Assembly: GCA_020052635.1 (NCBI GenBank)
Contig: JAGVOR010000175.1
Coordinates: 1 to 16,708, forward strand
From: Candidatus Omnitrophota bacterium
GTDB taxonomy: Bacteria; Omnitrophota; Gorgyraeia; Gygaellales; Profunditerraquicolaceae
DNA: 16,708 bases
Direction of reading: 5' to 3'
The notes under the pieces were generated by a model. That model did no database searches, was not told the DNA's origin, and worked only from the letters and a program-made list of their open reading frames with translations. The position numbers were made by a program, and so were the translations under genes. Positions 1-6,716 of this stretch are shown here, one piece after another (position 1 is the first letter of the stretch; each line of letters starts with the position of its first letter).

Positions 1-135
1 AACCAGAACCGGATGCGCGATCTTTTTAGCAAGAAACGATACCGCGGCGATATTGGTAGCTAAGGGGCATGGGCTAATCGAAGTTAATATCCCCAGCCAT
101 AAGGCCGAACCAAAAACGATCAATAACTCTATCAT
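1..135 (-). CDS. ArsG/CcdA-like membrane transporter, N-terminal part (cut by window edge)
   Basis: Only the first 45 codons are in the window; the frame is open to base 1. The visible protein begins MIELLIVFGSALWLGILTSI and continues into S-P-C-P-L-A-T-N-I-A-A, a first membrane helix followed by the conserved Cys-Pro element typical of CcdA/DsbD-type membrane proteins. The exact wording of this element resembles the ArsG family of aromatic-arsenical efflux permeases. The start ATG overlaps the stop of the upstream CxxC protein as ATGA (4 bases), so it is the last visible gene of a coupled operon. In this family the membrane protein either exports the substrate or carries electrons across the membrane to periplasmic thioredoxin-like partners. 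Family assignment from 45 residues is reasonable but not certain; a generic cytochrome c biogenesis protein is the alternative. Confidence 0.7.
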   Translation of the reverse strand, partial: MIELLIVFGSALWLGILTSISPCPLATNIAAVSFLAKKIAHPVLV

Positions 136-554
136 TGCGCGTCCTTCAAGAATAAACTTATTTCGCCTCTTACGTAGTCAATAAACTTCTGCTTATTGCC
201 GGCCAACTGCCAAATCTTATCCAGGTTCCTGTGCTTGACCTCTTTGCCGTCTTTAACCAACGAAAGAACCAGCGACTTTGTGTACAACTTGTAGTCGTCT
301 ACAAAATGCTCGTTGCCGCGATCCTCGACATTAACCGCCTTGAATTCAAGCCTTCCTGATTGCAGCGTATCTTTAAAATTTGTCTCGATCGCTTCCCGAG
401 AATACTTCTCCATCTTGGCACAAGTATGGCAGCGAAATGACCCGTGGAAATAATACGCGGTGACCTTGGTAAAAGAAGTATCTTCTCCGGCAAAAGCCAA
501 AGCGCCGGCGATTACCGCGCTTATAACAAGTACCGTTAAGAACGGTTTTTTCAA
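132..554 (-). CDS. ArsF-like exported CxxC thioredoxin-fold protein
   Basis: The product is about 140 residues: a Lys-led hydrophobic signal segment (residues 1-22, ending A-F-A-G), then a compact domain with C42-H-T-C45 soon after a Y-Y-F-H-G strand. That is the redox-motif position of thioredoxin-like folds. The wording around the motif resembles the family named nitrophenyl compound nitroreductase subunit ArsF. I chose the TTG start at 554 because GGAGG lies five bases before it; the in-frame ATG at 566 has no ribosome-binding site and actually contains that GGAGG. Expected location is the periplasm or outer face of the inner membrane, passing electrons to or from the downstream ArsG/CcdA-like protein. 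The gene sits between the mini-thioredoxin and the ArsG-like gene with gaps of 12 and -4 bases. The substrate is inferred from family resemblance only. Confidence 0.8.
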   Translation of the reverse strand: MKKPFLTVLVISAVIAGALAFAGEDTSFTKVTAYYFHGSFRCHTCAKMEKYSREAIETNFKDTLQSGRLEFKAVNVEDRGNEHFVDDYKLYTKSLVLSLVKDGKEVKHRNLDKIWQLAGNKQKFIDYVRGEISLFLKDAQ

Positions 555-566
555 AATTACCTCCAT

Positions 567-800
567 TTATTTTGTAATTATCTTCCTAATCCGATCTTTG
601 CTCAAAACCTCTCCGGTTGAAACGATTACGCCCTCGACGGCTAAAGCCGGCATCAGCATTACGCCATATTCGATTATCTTATCGATATCGGTAATCTTGC
701 TGATTTGAGCTTTAATGCCAAGTTCTTGCACTGCCGCTTCAACGTTTGCCGTAAGCAGCTTACATTTGGGGCAGCCAATGCCCAATATTTCAATCTTCAT
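567..800 (-). CDS. Mini-thioredoxin (redox-active disulfide protein)
   Basis: This 77-residue protein has a beta-strand start, then G-I-G-C10-P-K-C13, and a probable cis-proline at M50-P51. This is the minimal thioredoxin/glutaredoxin fold of the archaeal-type TM0996/MTH895 small redox proteins. There is no signal peptide, so it should be cytoplasmic. Its ATG directly follows the permease stop (TAAATG), and the next gene begins 12 bases after its own stop, so translation is probably coupled. Such proteins are often found beside ArsP-like permeases and CcdA-like proteins, where they are thought to supply reducing equivalents. It could fill the ArsE position of an ArsE-ArsF-ArsG set, but I cannot separate ArsE from other members of the fold by eye. 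Confidence 0.85.
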   Translation of the reverse strand: MKIEILGIGCPKCKLLTANVEAAVQELGIKAQISKITDIDKIIEYGVMLMPALAVEGVIVSTGEVLSKDRIRKIITK

Positions 801-1763
801 TTAAAATAAAATCCATTGCAGAAAATTAAACAGGTAGCCGGTAAAAATAATCCCTGCTGCCACTACCATAAAAAATATCATAATTAACTTTAAGCGCATT
901 ACCCGGCGCAACATAATCGCCTCCGGCAGGCTTAAGGCGGAAACCGCCATCATAAAGGCCAGCGCCGTACCCAGCGGGAACCCTTTTTGAAATAAAACTA
1001 TTGCTACCGGTAAGATTGCCGCGCAGCTGCCATAAAGCGGCACACCAAGAATCGCGGCCAGCGGAACGGAAAAAAATCCCGCCTTCCCCACTATCCCCTG
1101 CACCGCTTCCTGAGGTATAAAATTATGGATCAGCGCCCCAATCCCCACGCCTACCAATACCCAAACCCAGAGCTTTTTAATAATCGTCAGCGCCTCGCTG
1201 ATCCCGAAAATCACTCTGCTTTTAAAACCACGATAAGGTTTATCTGGGCCGAAGATTTTGGCATCCGGCTTGATCATATCTTTAACCAGGAATTCCTCCA
1301 GGCGCATTCTGCCTAAAATCAGGCCGGAGGCCACGCCGATAGTAATTCCACTTAGGATATAGGCCAGCGCAATTTTCCAGCCGAAAAAGCCAAACATCAA
1401 TACTACTAAATATTCATTTATAATCGGCGAGGTAATTAAAAACGAAAAGGCTATCCCAAGCGGGATACCTGCCTCCAAAAAACTAAAAAAGATCGGGATT
1501 GAGGAGCAGGAACAAAAAGGAGTAACCGCCCCAAAAAGAGCGGCGCATAAATTTCCCAATCCTTGGCTACGATTTAACCAATCTTTAATCTTCTGTTGAG
1601 GCAGGAATGTCCTTAAGCAACCGATAACCGTGATCATGGTAAAAAGCAAAAGTATGATTTTGGCAGAATCATAAAGAAAAAAATCAAGCATCCCGGCAAA
1701 CTTGGATGCGGCAGGGAAATTTAAAACCTTGTAAACGAACCAATCAACACTTAACTGCAGCAT
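801..1763 (-). CDS. ArsP-like permease (DUF318/YraQ family)
   Basis: The 320-residue integral membrane protein has about eight hydrophobic segments arranged as two related halves separated by a hydrophilic loop (residues 153-185). The diagnostic element is T-P-F-C84-S-C86-S-S-I-P near the end of the first half, mirrored in the second half by G-V-P-L-Y-G-S-C247. The permease superfamily that includes ArsP carries this signature; characterised ArsP members export trivalent organoarsenicals, and other members are linked to copper or zinc efflux. The ATG overlaps the end of the upstream Cys-rich gene by 13 bases, and the stop abuts the mini-thioredoxin start. The paired-Cys motif fits transport of a thiophilic substrate. 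The family is clear; the exact substrate is inference. Confidence 0.88.
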   Translation of the reverse strand: MLQLSVDWFVYKVLNFPAASKFAGMLDFFLYDSAKIILLLFTMITVIGCLRTFLPQQKIKDWLNRSQGLGNLCAALFGAVTPFCSCSSIPIFFSFLEAGIPLGIAFSFLITSPIINEYLVVLMFGFFGWKIALAYILSGITIGVASGLILGRMRLEEFLVKDMIKPDAKIFGPDKPYRGFKSRVIFGISEALTIIKKLWVWVLVGVGIGALIHNFIPQEAVQGIVGKAGFFSVPLAAILGVPLYGSCAAILPVAIVLFQKGFPLGTALAFMMAVSALSLPEAIMLRRVMRLKLIMIFFMVVAAGIIFTGYLFNFLQWILF

Positions 1764-1906
1764 GGCTTATCCTTTCCCTGGCGCGGCTTGCAACAGCAAG
1801 GCTTAGCTTTTGACTTCTCCTCTATCTTTTTATCTAACTTATTGAATAACTCTGCGCAAGCTTTTTTAATCCTTTCCCAAACTGACCCTGGATTTTGTTT
1901 TTCCAT
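1751..1906 (-). CDS. 51-residue Cys-rich small protein
   Basis: I recognise no family. The ATG at 1906 is preceded by a strong AAAGGAGG site, so this start is preferred over an upstream in-frame ATG at 1966 that lies inside the regulator gene. The protein is amphipathic and charged over residues 1-34 (likely helical, rich in Lys and Glu) and ends in a Cys cluster, K-P-C-C-C-K-P then K-P-C-C-S. With Cys17 that makes six cysteines in 51 residues. It overlaps the regulator by 41 bases and the permease by 13, so it is embedded in the operon. A soluble metal- or metalloid-binding chaperone that hands substrate to the permease is a reasonable guess; a regulatory or sequestering role is also possible. 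Confidence 0.72.
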   Translation of the reverse strand: MEKQNPGSVWERIKKACAELFNKLDKKIEEKSKAKPCCCKPRQGKDKPCCS

Positions 1907-2210
1907 CTCCCACCCTCCTTTGTTTAATTTTGCAGCATCCGCCTTCAATCCGGATGGCTTTAACATTCACCAGCGCATCGGTGACCTTTTTGCAGGCCCT
2001 GGCGACAATCCTTGAAAATGTAGGACGGGATATTTTCATCAGTTTGGCGGCATCGACCTGTCGCATCTCCTCCAAACAAGCCAGCCGCATCGCCTCAAAT
2101 TCATCAATATTCAACACCACTCCTTCAAGCCTACGCAGCGAATGGCATTTTGGCCGAAAACAACGCTCTCCCGGAAGACATTTTATCCATCTGGTTTTTT
2201 TAGGTCGCAT
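1866..2210 (-). CDS. DUF134/UPF0251 family DNA-binding regulator
   Basis: The 114-residue protein matches the DUF134 pattern. It has a basic N-terminus with a Cys motif (C11, C17, C22), then L-N-I-D-E-F-E-A-M-R-L and a helix-turn-helix at about residues 50-75 similar to sigma-70 region 4 (Q-V-D-A-A-K-L-M-K-I-S-R-P-T-F-S-R). A C-terminal G-G-C-C (92-93) could complete a metal or redox site. It is the first gene of the operon, with an AGGG site before the ATG, and a perfect inverted repeat lies 15 to 36 bases upstream. An autoregulatory repressor or redox/metal sensor is the natural reading. The last 14 residues overlap the next gene and look like a non-conserved tail. The family is well recognised; the ligand is unknown. 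Confidence 0.9.
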   Translation of the reverse strand: MRPKKTRWIKCLPGERCFRPKCHSLRRLEGVVLNIDEFEAMRLACLEEMRQVDAAKLMKISRPTFSRIVARACKKVTDALVNVKAIRIEGGCCKIKQRRVGDGKTKSRVSLGKD

Positions 2211-2224
2211 ATTAAGCCCTGTTA

Positions 2225-2246
2225 GTTATGAACCAATGTTCATAAC
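2225..2246. promoter_or_regulatory. Perfect inverted-repeat operator candidate
   Basis: GTTATGAAC, four spacer bases (CAAT) and GTTCATAAC form a perfect 9-bp palindrome. It starts two bases downstream of the -10 hexamer of the minus-strand promoter, so it covers the expected transcription start and lies 15 bases before the regulator ATG. That is a classic repressor position. The likely binder is the DUF134 protein itself, which is inference. Confidence 0.7.
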
Positions 2247-2247
2247 A

Positions 2248-2275
2248 AGTTTAGCACTTCCCGCCGGATTGTCAA
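2248..2275 (-). promoter_or_regulatory. Sigma70-type promoter of the DUF134/permease operon
   Basis: On the minus strand, TTGACA (2270-2275, perfect -35) is separated by 16 bases from TAAACT (2248-2253, -10). Transcription should begin near 2241, inside the palindrome, about 30 bases before the DUF134 ATG. Confidence 0.75.
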
Positions 2276-2318
2276 GAAATAAAATAATTGGGTTTGGCAT
2301 TTCATTTTCTGCTCCTTC

Positions 2319-2327
2319 TGCTATAAT
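2319..2327 (+). promoter_or_regulatory. Extended -10 promoter of the flippase gene
   Basis: TGC followed by TATAAT gives a consensus extended -10 on the plus strand; no good -35 box is visible at 16-18 bases. Initiation would fall near 2333-2335, only a few bases before the ATG at 2337, so the transcript would be leaderless or nearly so. No Shine-Dalgarno motif precedes that ATG. Confidence 0.6.
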
Positions 2328-2336
2328 TAACCAATA

Positions 2337-3656
2337 ATGAAAAAATACCTCGCTAAAATCATTAAATCCGCAGTCTTTAGGAACCTCACCATTGTCTCGC
2401 TGGCTAATTTTATCTCCGCCGGATTCGGGCTGCTTTGCCTGGTGATTATCTCCCGGTTAATTACGGTAGGCGAATTCGGCCTCTTTCAGATCAGTCTTTC
2501 GGTAATGATACTGCTCTCTCTTTTTACGGATATCGGGATGGATACGGGAGTGATCCGCTTTGCCGCTTTTTATCTGGGCTCAAACCGCCCTGCCGAAGCC
2601 GCACAGGCCTTCCGGATCACCCTAACCTTTAAACTCATCTCATGTTTAGTGTTCGCCTTAACCATCGCCGCCGGCTCCGACTGGATCAGCCGAAACATTT
2701 TTAATCTTGCAGCATTATCCCCCCTGCTTAAGCTCTCCGCCATCGGCATAATCTCTTACTCCTTAATAAATTATTTAAAATCCGTGCTTTACGTTTACCG
2801 GTTATTTAAGGAATTATTCTTACTGCAAATCATCATGGATCTAACCAAAATTTTCCTGGTAATCGCGGCTTGCACCTTCTTAAAATGCCGGCCGGAAGAG
2901 TTCATCCTGGCTTATGCCCTTTGCCCCCTGCTGGCGTTTTTACTGGGCTACAGAAAAATCCGGCCGCTTCTTAAGAAAGCGGGCAAAATGACCAAAACAC
3001 TGCTGCAGAAAATTTTTTCCTTCAGCAAATGGGTGTTTGTGAGTGACCTGTGCAAACAGATCCTTCCTTATTTAGGAGTATTTCTACTGGGCAAGCTTAG
3101 CGGAAGCCAGACAGCGGGGATTTATGGTTTAGCGGTCAGCCTGACTGCGATTTTTCCGATTCTGGCGCTGTCCATTAAATCCGCGGTTTATCCGGAAATC
3201 GCCGGCAATAAAGACATCAACCGAATAAAAAAATACCTGAAATTTACTTTGGAGATCTCTCTATATGTTATACTGGCTTGCCTGCCTCTGCTTTTTATCT
3301 CCCGGCCGGCGATCATAGTTATCTTCGGGGCCCGCTACGCCAGCGCTGCGGTGATATTTAACTGGCTGCTCTTAGGCAATATCGCTATGTTCACCATTAA
3401 TGCCATCCGCCTGGCCCTTTATTCTTTAAATAAGCCCCGGATGCTGGCAATCGTGGATATTTTACGGGTGGCTTTAATCGGGATAGGCGGATATCTCTTG
3501 ATCCCCGGCCTGGGCGCGATTGCTCCGGCAATACTCTTAACTGCGGCTAACTGCCTGGCGGCTGTATTTCTGGCTTTATACTCTTTTGGAATAATAAAAA
3601 GAAGTCCGGCGGGGCTGACGGTTGATGATACCGCTATTTTGCCGCAGATTTATTAA
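2337..3656 (+). CDS. Wzx-like polysaccharide flippase (MOP superfamily)
   Basis: This 439-residue protein is almost entirely hydrophobic with about 12-14 membrane helices, the usual size for O-antigen or polysaccharide flippases. The N-terminus (about residues 16-52, containing F-I-S-A-G-F-G-L and G-E-F-G-L-F-Q) has the first-helix pattern of Wzx/RfbX proteins, with a Gly-rich turn and E-[FY]-G motif. Its role would be to flip an undecaprenyl-linked glycan from the cytoplasmic to the outer face of the inner membrane. It is divergent from the DUF134 operon, and its 3' end overlaps the converging radical-SAM gene by 23 bases. The neighbouring glycosyltransferases make it the probable exporter for their product. 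The start codon lacks a ribosome-binding site and sits just after a -10 box. The general family is secure; the lipid-linked substrate is not known. Confidence 0.88.
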   Translation: MKKYLAKIIKSAVFRNLTIVSLANFISAGFGLLCLVIISRLITVGEFGLFQISLSVMILLSLFTDIGMDTGVIRFAAFYLGSNRPAEAAQAFRITLTFKLISCLVFALTIAAGSDWISRNIFNLAALSPLLKLSAIGIISYSLINYLKSVLYVYRLFKELFLLQIIMDLTKIFLVIAACTFLKCRPEEFILAYALCPLLAFLLGYRKIRPLLKKAGKMTKTLLQKIFSFSKWVFVSDLCKQILPYLGVFLLGKLSGSQTAGIYGLAVSLTAIFPILALSIKSAVYPEIAGNKDINRIKKYLKFTLEISLYVILACLPLLFISRPAIIVIFGARYASAAVIFNWLLLGNIAMFTINAIRLALYSLNKPRMLAIVDILRVALIGIGGYLLIPGLGAIAPAILLTAANCLAAVFLALYSFGIIKRSPAGLTVDDTAILPQIY

Positions 3657-4734
3657 AGTAGAAAGCGTGAGAAGCGCAGCGGTCCACATCGGCGTAGTTT
3701 AGAGAACATTTGTCACAGCGCAGCCCGGTGCGCCTTTTAAGCGTAAAATCACTTCTTAACTTGCGAAACTCTCTGCCAAACCAAACCCGGGCAAAACCTT
3801 TATTTATGTCGGCGAACGCATTCCCTAAAACCCTCTCCTGCGTATTATGGTAATCACAAGGCACGACTTCACCATTAATATAAACGGTGGGATGATTCCA
3901 GAATTTTTTACAGGGATTTTCTTTTCTGATCGGATTGCCCGCTTGATCATACTCAAAACGCCGGTATTCCATATTGCAGGGCAGCATGGTTTTAGCGCTG
4001 GTTTCATTGTCAAAGCTGCAAAGCGTTTTAATCGTAAAAACATCCACCCCGATATTTCTGGCAAGATCCCGCATCTGCTCGATTTGCCCTTCATTGTCCC
4101 GCATGACCAGCATCCGCAAATTCACTAAAGGAGTTTTAGCGCCGCAGCTGTTTCTGCGCGCAAGCAGCCGGCTTAATCCCTGGATCGCCTTCTGGAAATC
4201 ACCCTGTTTACGGTATTTTTCATAAGTCTGCTGATCCACGCCGTCTAAGGCAAAGATCAGCGCATCCAGCCCCGAATCGATCAAGCGGTCGATGTTTTCT
4301 TCGCTATCAAAAAAGTGGCCGTTAGTGCTGCTGATGATCTTAAGGCCTTTTCCCTTGGCATAGCGGATCATCGAAAATATCTCCTTATTCATAAACGGCT
4401 CACCCCATCCCCAAAAATGCAGGAACATGGAATAGTCGCCTATTTCATCGATGATTTTTTTAAAACGCTCCAGGCTCAAAAACCCCCCGGTTTTATGCTC
4501 CGTTACCACATGACAAAGCGGGCAGCGCAAGTTGCAGATACTGGAAGGCTCAACCTGAATATGCGTAGGATAAGAAAATACTCTGTCAGTTTTTAGAAGG
4601 CAGCATAGCTCTGAAGCAAACCAGGTAAAGATCCTTTTTAAGGATAGGTCAGTATAGGTAAACTCGATCTTATCAAAAACAATCACTAACCTGCGCGTGA
4701 TAAGCGTCTTAAAGACACTGAATAGCTTCTGCAT
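3634..4734 (-). CDS. SPASM-type radical SAM protein
   Basis: The 366-residue protein carries the radical-SAM cluster motif C67-N-L-R-C71-P-L-C74 and a G-W-G-E-P element (109-113) that contacts the S-adenosylmethionine methionine end. Its C-terminal SPASM-like domain has cysteines at 275, 293, 340, 343 and 353, expected to hold auxiliary iron-sulfur clusters. About 60 residues precede the core and have no recognised domain. An AGGAGG site nine bases before the ATG lies in the last codons of the upstream glycosyltransferase, whose stop is only three bases away. It is the last gene of the leftward glycan cluster. SPASM enzymes modify peptides, proteins or small molecules by radical chemistry; a sugar, lipid carrier or peptide substrate are all possible. 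Its 3' end converges on the flippase. Confidence 0.88.
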   Translation of the reverse strand: MQKLFSVFKTLITRRLVIVFDKIEFTYTDLSLKRIFTWFASELCCLLKTDRVFSYPTHIQVEPSSICNLRCPLCHVVTEHKTGGFLSLERFKKIIDEIGDYSMFLHFWGWGEPFMNKEIFSMIRYAKGKGLKIISSTNGHFFDSEENIDRLIDSGLDALIFALDGVDQQTYEKYRKQGDFQKAIQGLSRLLARRNSCGAKTPLVNLRMLVMRDNEGQIEQMRDLARNIGVDVFTIKTLCSFDNETSAKTMLPCNMEYRRFEYDQAGNPIRKENPCKKFWNHPTVYINGEVVPCDYHNTQERVLGNAFADINKGFARVWFGREFRKLRSDFTLKRRTGLRCDKCSLNYADVDRCASHAFYFNKSAAK

Positions 4735-4737
4735 TTT

Positions 4738-5622
4738 TTATTGCCTCCTAAAATATCCGCAACACTCTCCTGCCGACCATTGCATAACCCCCAGAATCGT
4801 CAAGGGGATGGCCTTCAGAAAATGGCGCAGATAGACCCTGTTTTTTAAATTGCAATACAATATTTTCAAAAATATTTTTACCGCAATTAACGGCGAAAAT
4901 CCGGCATAAATAAGCTTTTTTAACCCGGAGAAGTTCTGGCTTTTAGCCCGCACCGCGGCGAATGAGCGGCCATGGTGAAACTCATGCCGCAGAAAATCGC
5001 CTAATTTAGCGATACTGCGGTGACAAACTACCGCCGCCGGGTCAAATAAAACCGCCACCCCCTCCTTTTGCAATCGCCATTGAAATTCTGTATCCGAGCA
5101 ATATGTGCCAGAGATAAATTGGCCGTGCTTTCTAAATATCTCTTTTTTATACGACATATTCGCTCCCGCGATATCTTTTTTTAACGAGGTGGGAGACTCA
5201 GGTATCCACTGGCTAAACTCCGCAAAGTATGATGCCCAGGCCACCAGGTTCTTGGTGGCGCAATTACCCACCGCGCCGGTAATTACCGGATAATCGCCGC
5301 GTTGGGCCCTCAGGACCGCCTCCACCCAATCAGGAGCGGCCACACAGTCAGCATCGATAAAAGCCACAATATCCGCGCTGGCCCTGGTAATCCCGATATT
5401 GCGCGCATCTCCGCAATATTTTCGCTGGGCAAATTTAAATAATTTCACCGGCGGAAAATTCTCTTCCACAAATTGAGCGGTATCATCGGTTGAGCTATCA
5501 ATTAAAATTATCTCTACCATTTTATCAGTTTTTTGCTTTAACAGAGACTCCAAGGCTGCGGCAATCAGATCCCGGGCATTGTAAGTAGCGATAATAACCG
5601 ATAGATCGGGTTTTAGAATCAT
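4738..5622 (-). CDS. GT2 family glycosyltransferase
   Basis: The product is about 294 residues with a GT-A fold. The N-terminus reads L-S-V-I-I-A-T-Y-N-A, followed by a D-S-S-T-D-D-T loop, a D-A-D metal-binding motif in V-A-F-I-D-A-D-C, and the acceptor-side S-D-T-E-F-Q-W-R-L. A C-terminal basic and hydrophobic stretch suggests membrane association. I chose the ATG at 5622 because it overlaps the preceding stop as ATGA; an ATG at 5646 would add eight residues unlike the family. It should add a sugar from a nucleotide donor to a lipid-linked or protein acceptor at the cytoplasmic face. Sugar specificity cannot be read from the sequence. Confidence 0.88.
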   Translation of the reverse strand: MILKPDLSVIIATYNARDLIAAALESLLKQKTDKMVEIILIDSSTDDTAQFVEENFPPVKLFKFAQRKYCGDARNIGITRASADIVAFIDADCVAAPDWVEAVLRAQRGDYPVITGAVGNCATKNLVAWASYFAEFSQWIPESPTSLKKDIAGANMSYKKEIFRKHGQFISGTYCSDTEFQWRLQKEGVAVLFDPAAVVCHRSIAKLGDFLRHEFHHGRSFAAVRAKSQNFSGLKKLIYAGFSPLIAVKIFLKILYCNLKNRVYLRHFLKAIPLTILGVMQWSAGECCGYFRRQ

Positions 5623-6716
5623 TTTTTGCGTAAAGGCGCAAACCATTTAAAAATACGGTGGACCCTCAGGTTATCGTAAACAAAACAGCAATAATCACAA
5701 TCACAGCGGCTAGTCAAAGCCGAGAGCCCTTTACAAGTTATGCTTTGCCTGCGAAAATTCCGGATTGCCGGGCTGTTCCAGATTTCTGGAAAGCTCTCTT
5801 GATTAAGATTACCAAAAATTAAATCGCTCCTGCCGCAGGGCAGCACCATTCCATCCGGCCTGATCCTGGCTTCAAACCAGCTAATGTAACAAGGCACCTT
5901 TTTCCAAACCTTTTCACCCCACTGATAGCGTAATAAAACCTGCTGAATATTATTCCTGATCGCAAGCGCCTTAAGCCTGCGGCTGACCCGGCGTAAAACA
6001 CCGCTCACCTCTTCTTCTTCCTTTTGGGATAAAGCAAACTGGTTAAGCTCCTGCCAGACCGGGCTAAACGGAGAGAAAGAAATAGCATTACACTTTAAAG
6101 AAACTGCCAGATCTACAAACTTATCGAGAGTGCGGAAATTATTCCGGTTGATCGGATGGTGCAGGCAAATTTCAGGCAATAAACTCTGTTTTTTGTTTTT
6201 TAGCTCAACCGCCAGCCTTAAGTTATTTAGAACTAAATCGAAATTCAGCGGATCCGTCCCGGGATAATTCTCCTTATACTGTTCTAAGGAGCTGGCCCAC
6301 AGGGTAACTTTTAAAACATCCAGGCGCGCATCGATCAAAGTATTCAATTTATCTTGATCCAACAGTGTCCCGTTAGTGATCAAAATCAATTCCAGCCCCG
6401 CCTGCTTGATCAACGAAACGATCTCTAAGATATCCGGATGCAAGAGCGGCTCGCCCGCCCCCTGGATAATTATTAAATGCGTACCGGATTTTTTAAGTGC
6501 CGGCAAATTTTTCTTGATCAAATCCAGGCTGATATCCAGCGGACCAAAATATCTCTGTTTTGCTTGCGGCACATGTTCAGAATGAAAACAGCACCCCAGG
6601 CACTTAAGGTTACAGCGGCGGGTAATATCAATATTGACATAATCCGGCCCGGCAAAAGCGGTTGCGGAAGTAAGCAGGCCGCGTAAAAGTTTGATCTTAT
6701 GCGTTAAGTTTTTCAT
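5619..6716 (-). CDS. SPASM-type radical SAM protein
   Basis: The 365-residue protein has C35-N-L-K-C39-L-G-C42-C, the radical-SAM cluster motif, and G-A-G-E-P at 86-90. Its C-terminal region has cysteines at 276, 294, 328, 338, 340, 343 and 344, including the dense R-C-D-C-D-Y-C-C element, a SPASM-like auxiliary cluster domain. It is only distantly similar to the other radical-SAM protein of this cluster, so the two are probably not recent duplicates. It overlaps both neighbours by four bases (ATGA at each end), with a glycosyltransferase on each side. The tight coupling argues that it acts on the same pathway as the transferases. The reaction is unknown; glycan, lipid or peptide modification are candidates. 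Confidence 0.88.
   Translation of the reverse strand: MKNLTHKIKLLRGLLTSATAFAGPDYVNIDITRRCNLKCLGCCFHSEHVPQAKQRYFGPLDISLDLIKKNLPALKKSGTHLIIIQGAGEPLLHPDILEIVSLIKQAGLELILITNGTLLDQDKLNTLIDARLDVLKVTLWASSLEQYKENYPGTDPLNFDLVLNNLRLAVELKNKKQSLLPEICLHHPINRNNFRTLDKFVDLAVSLKCNAISFSPFSPVWQELNQFALSQKEEEEVSGVLRRVSRRLKALAIRNNIQQVLLRYQWGEKVWKKVPCYISWFEARIRPDGMVLPCGRSDLIFGNLNQESFPEIWNSPAIRNFRRQSITCKGLSALTSRCDCDYCCFVYDNLRVHRIFKWFAPLRKK

Noticed and set aside
1751..1966. 71-residue version of the Cys-rich protein
   Set aside because: The longer start at 1966 lies deep in the regulator gene with no ribosome-binding site, while the ATG at 1906 has a strong one.
1930..2337. 135-residue open frame on the plus strand
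   Set aside because: It is antisense to the DUF134 gene and its promoter region; the DUF134 reading has a clear family match.
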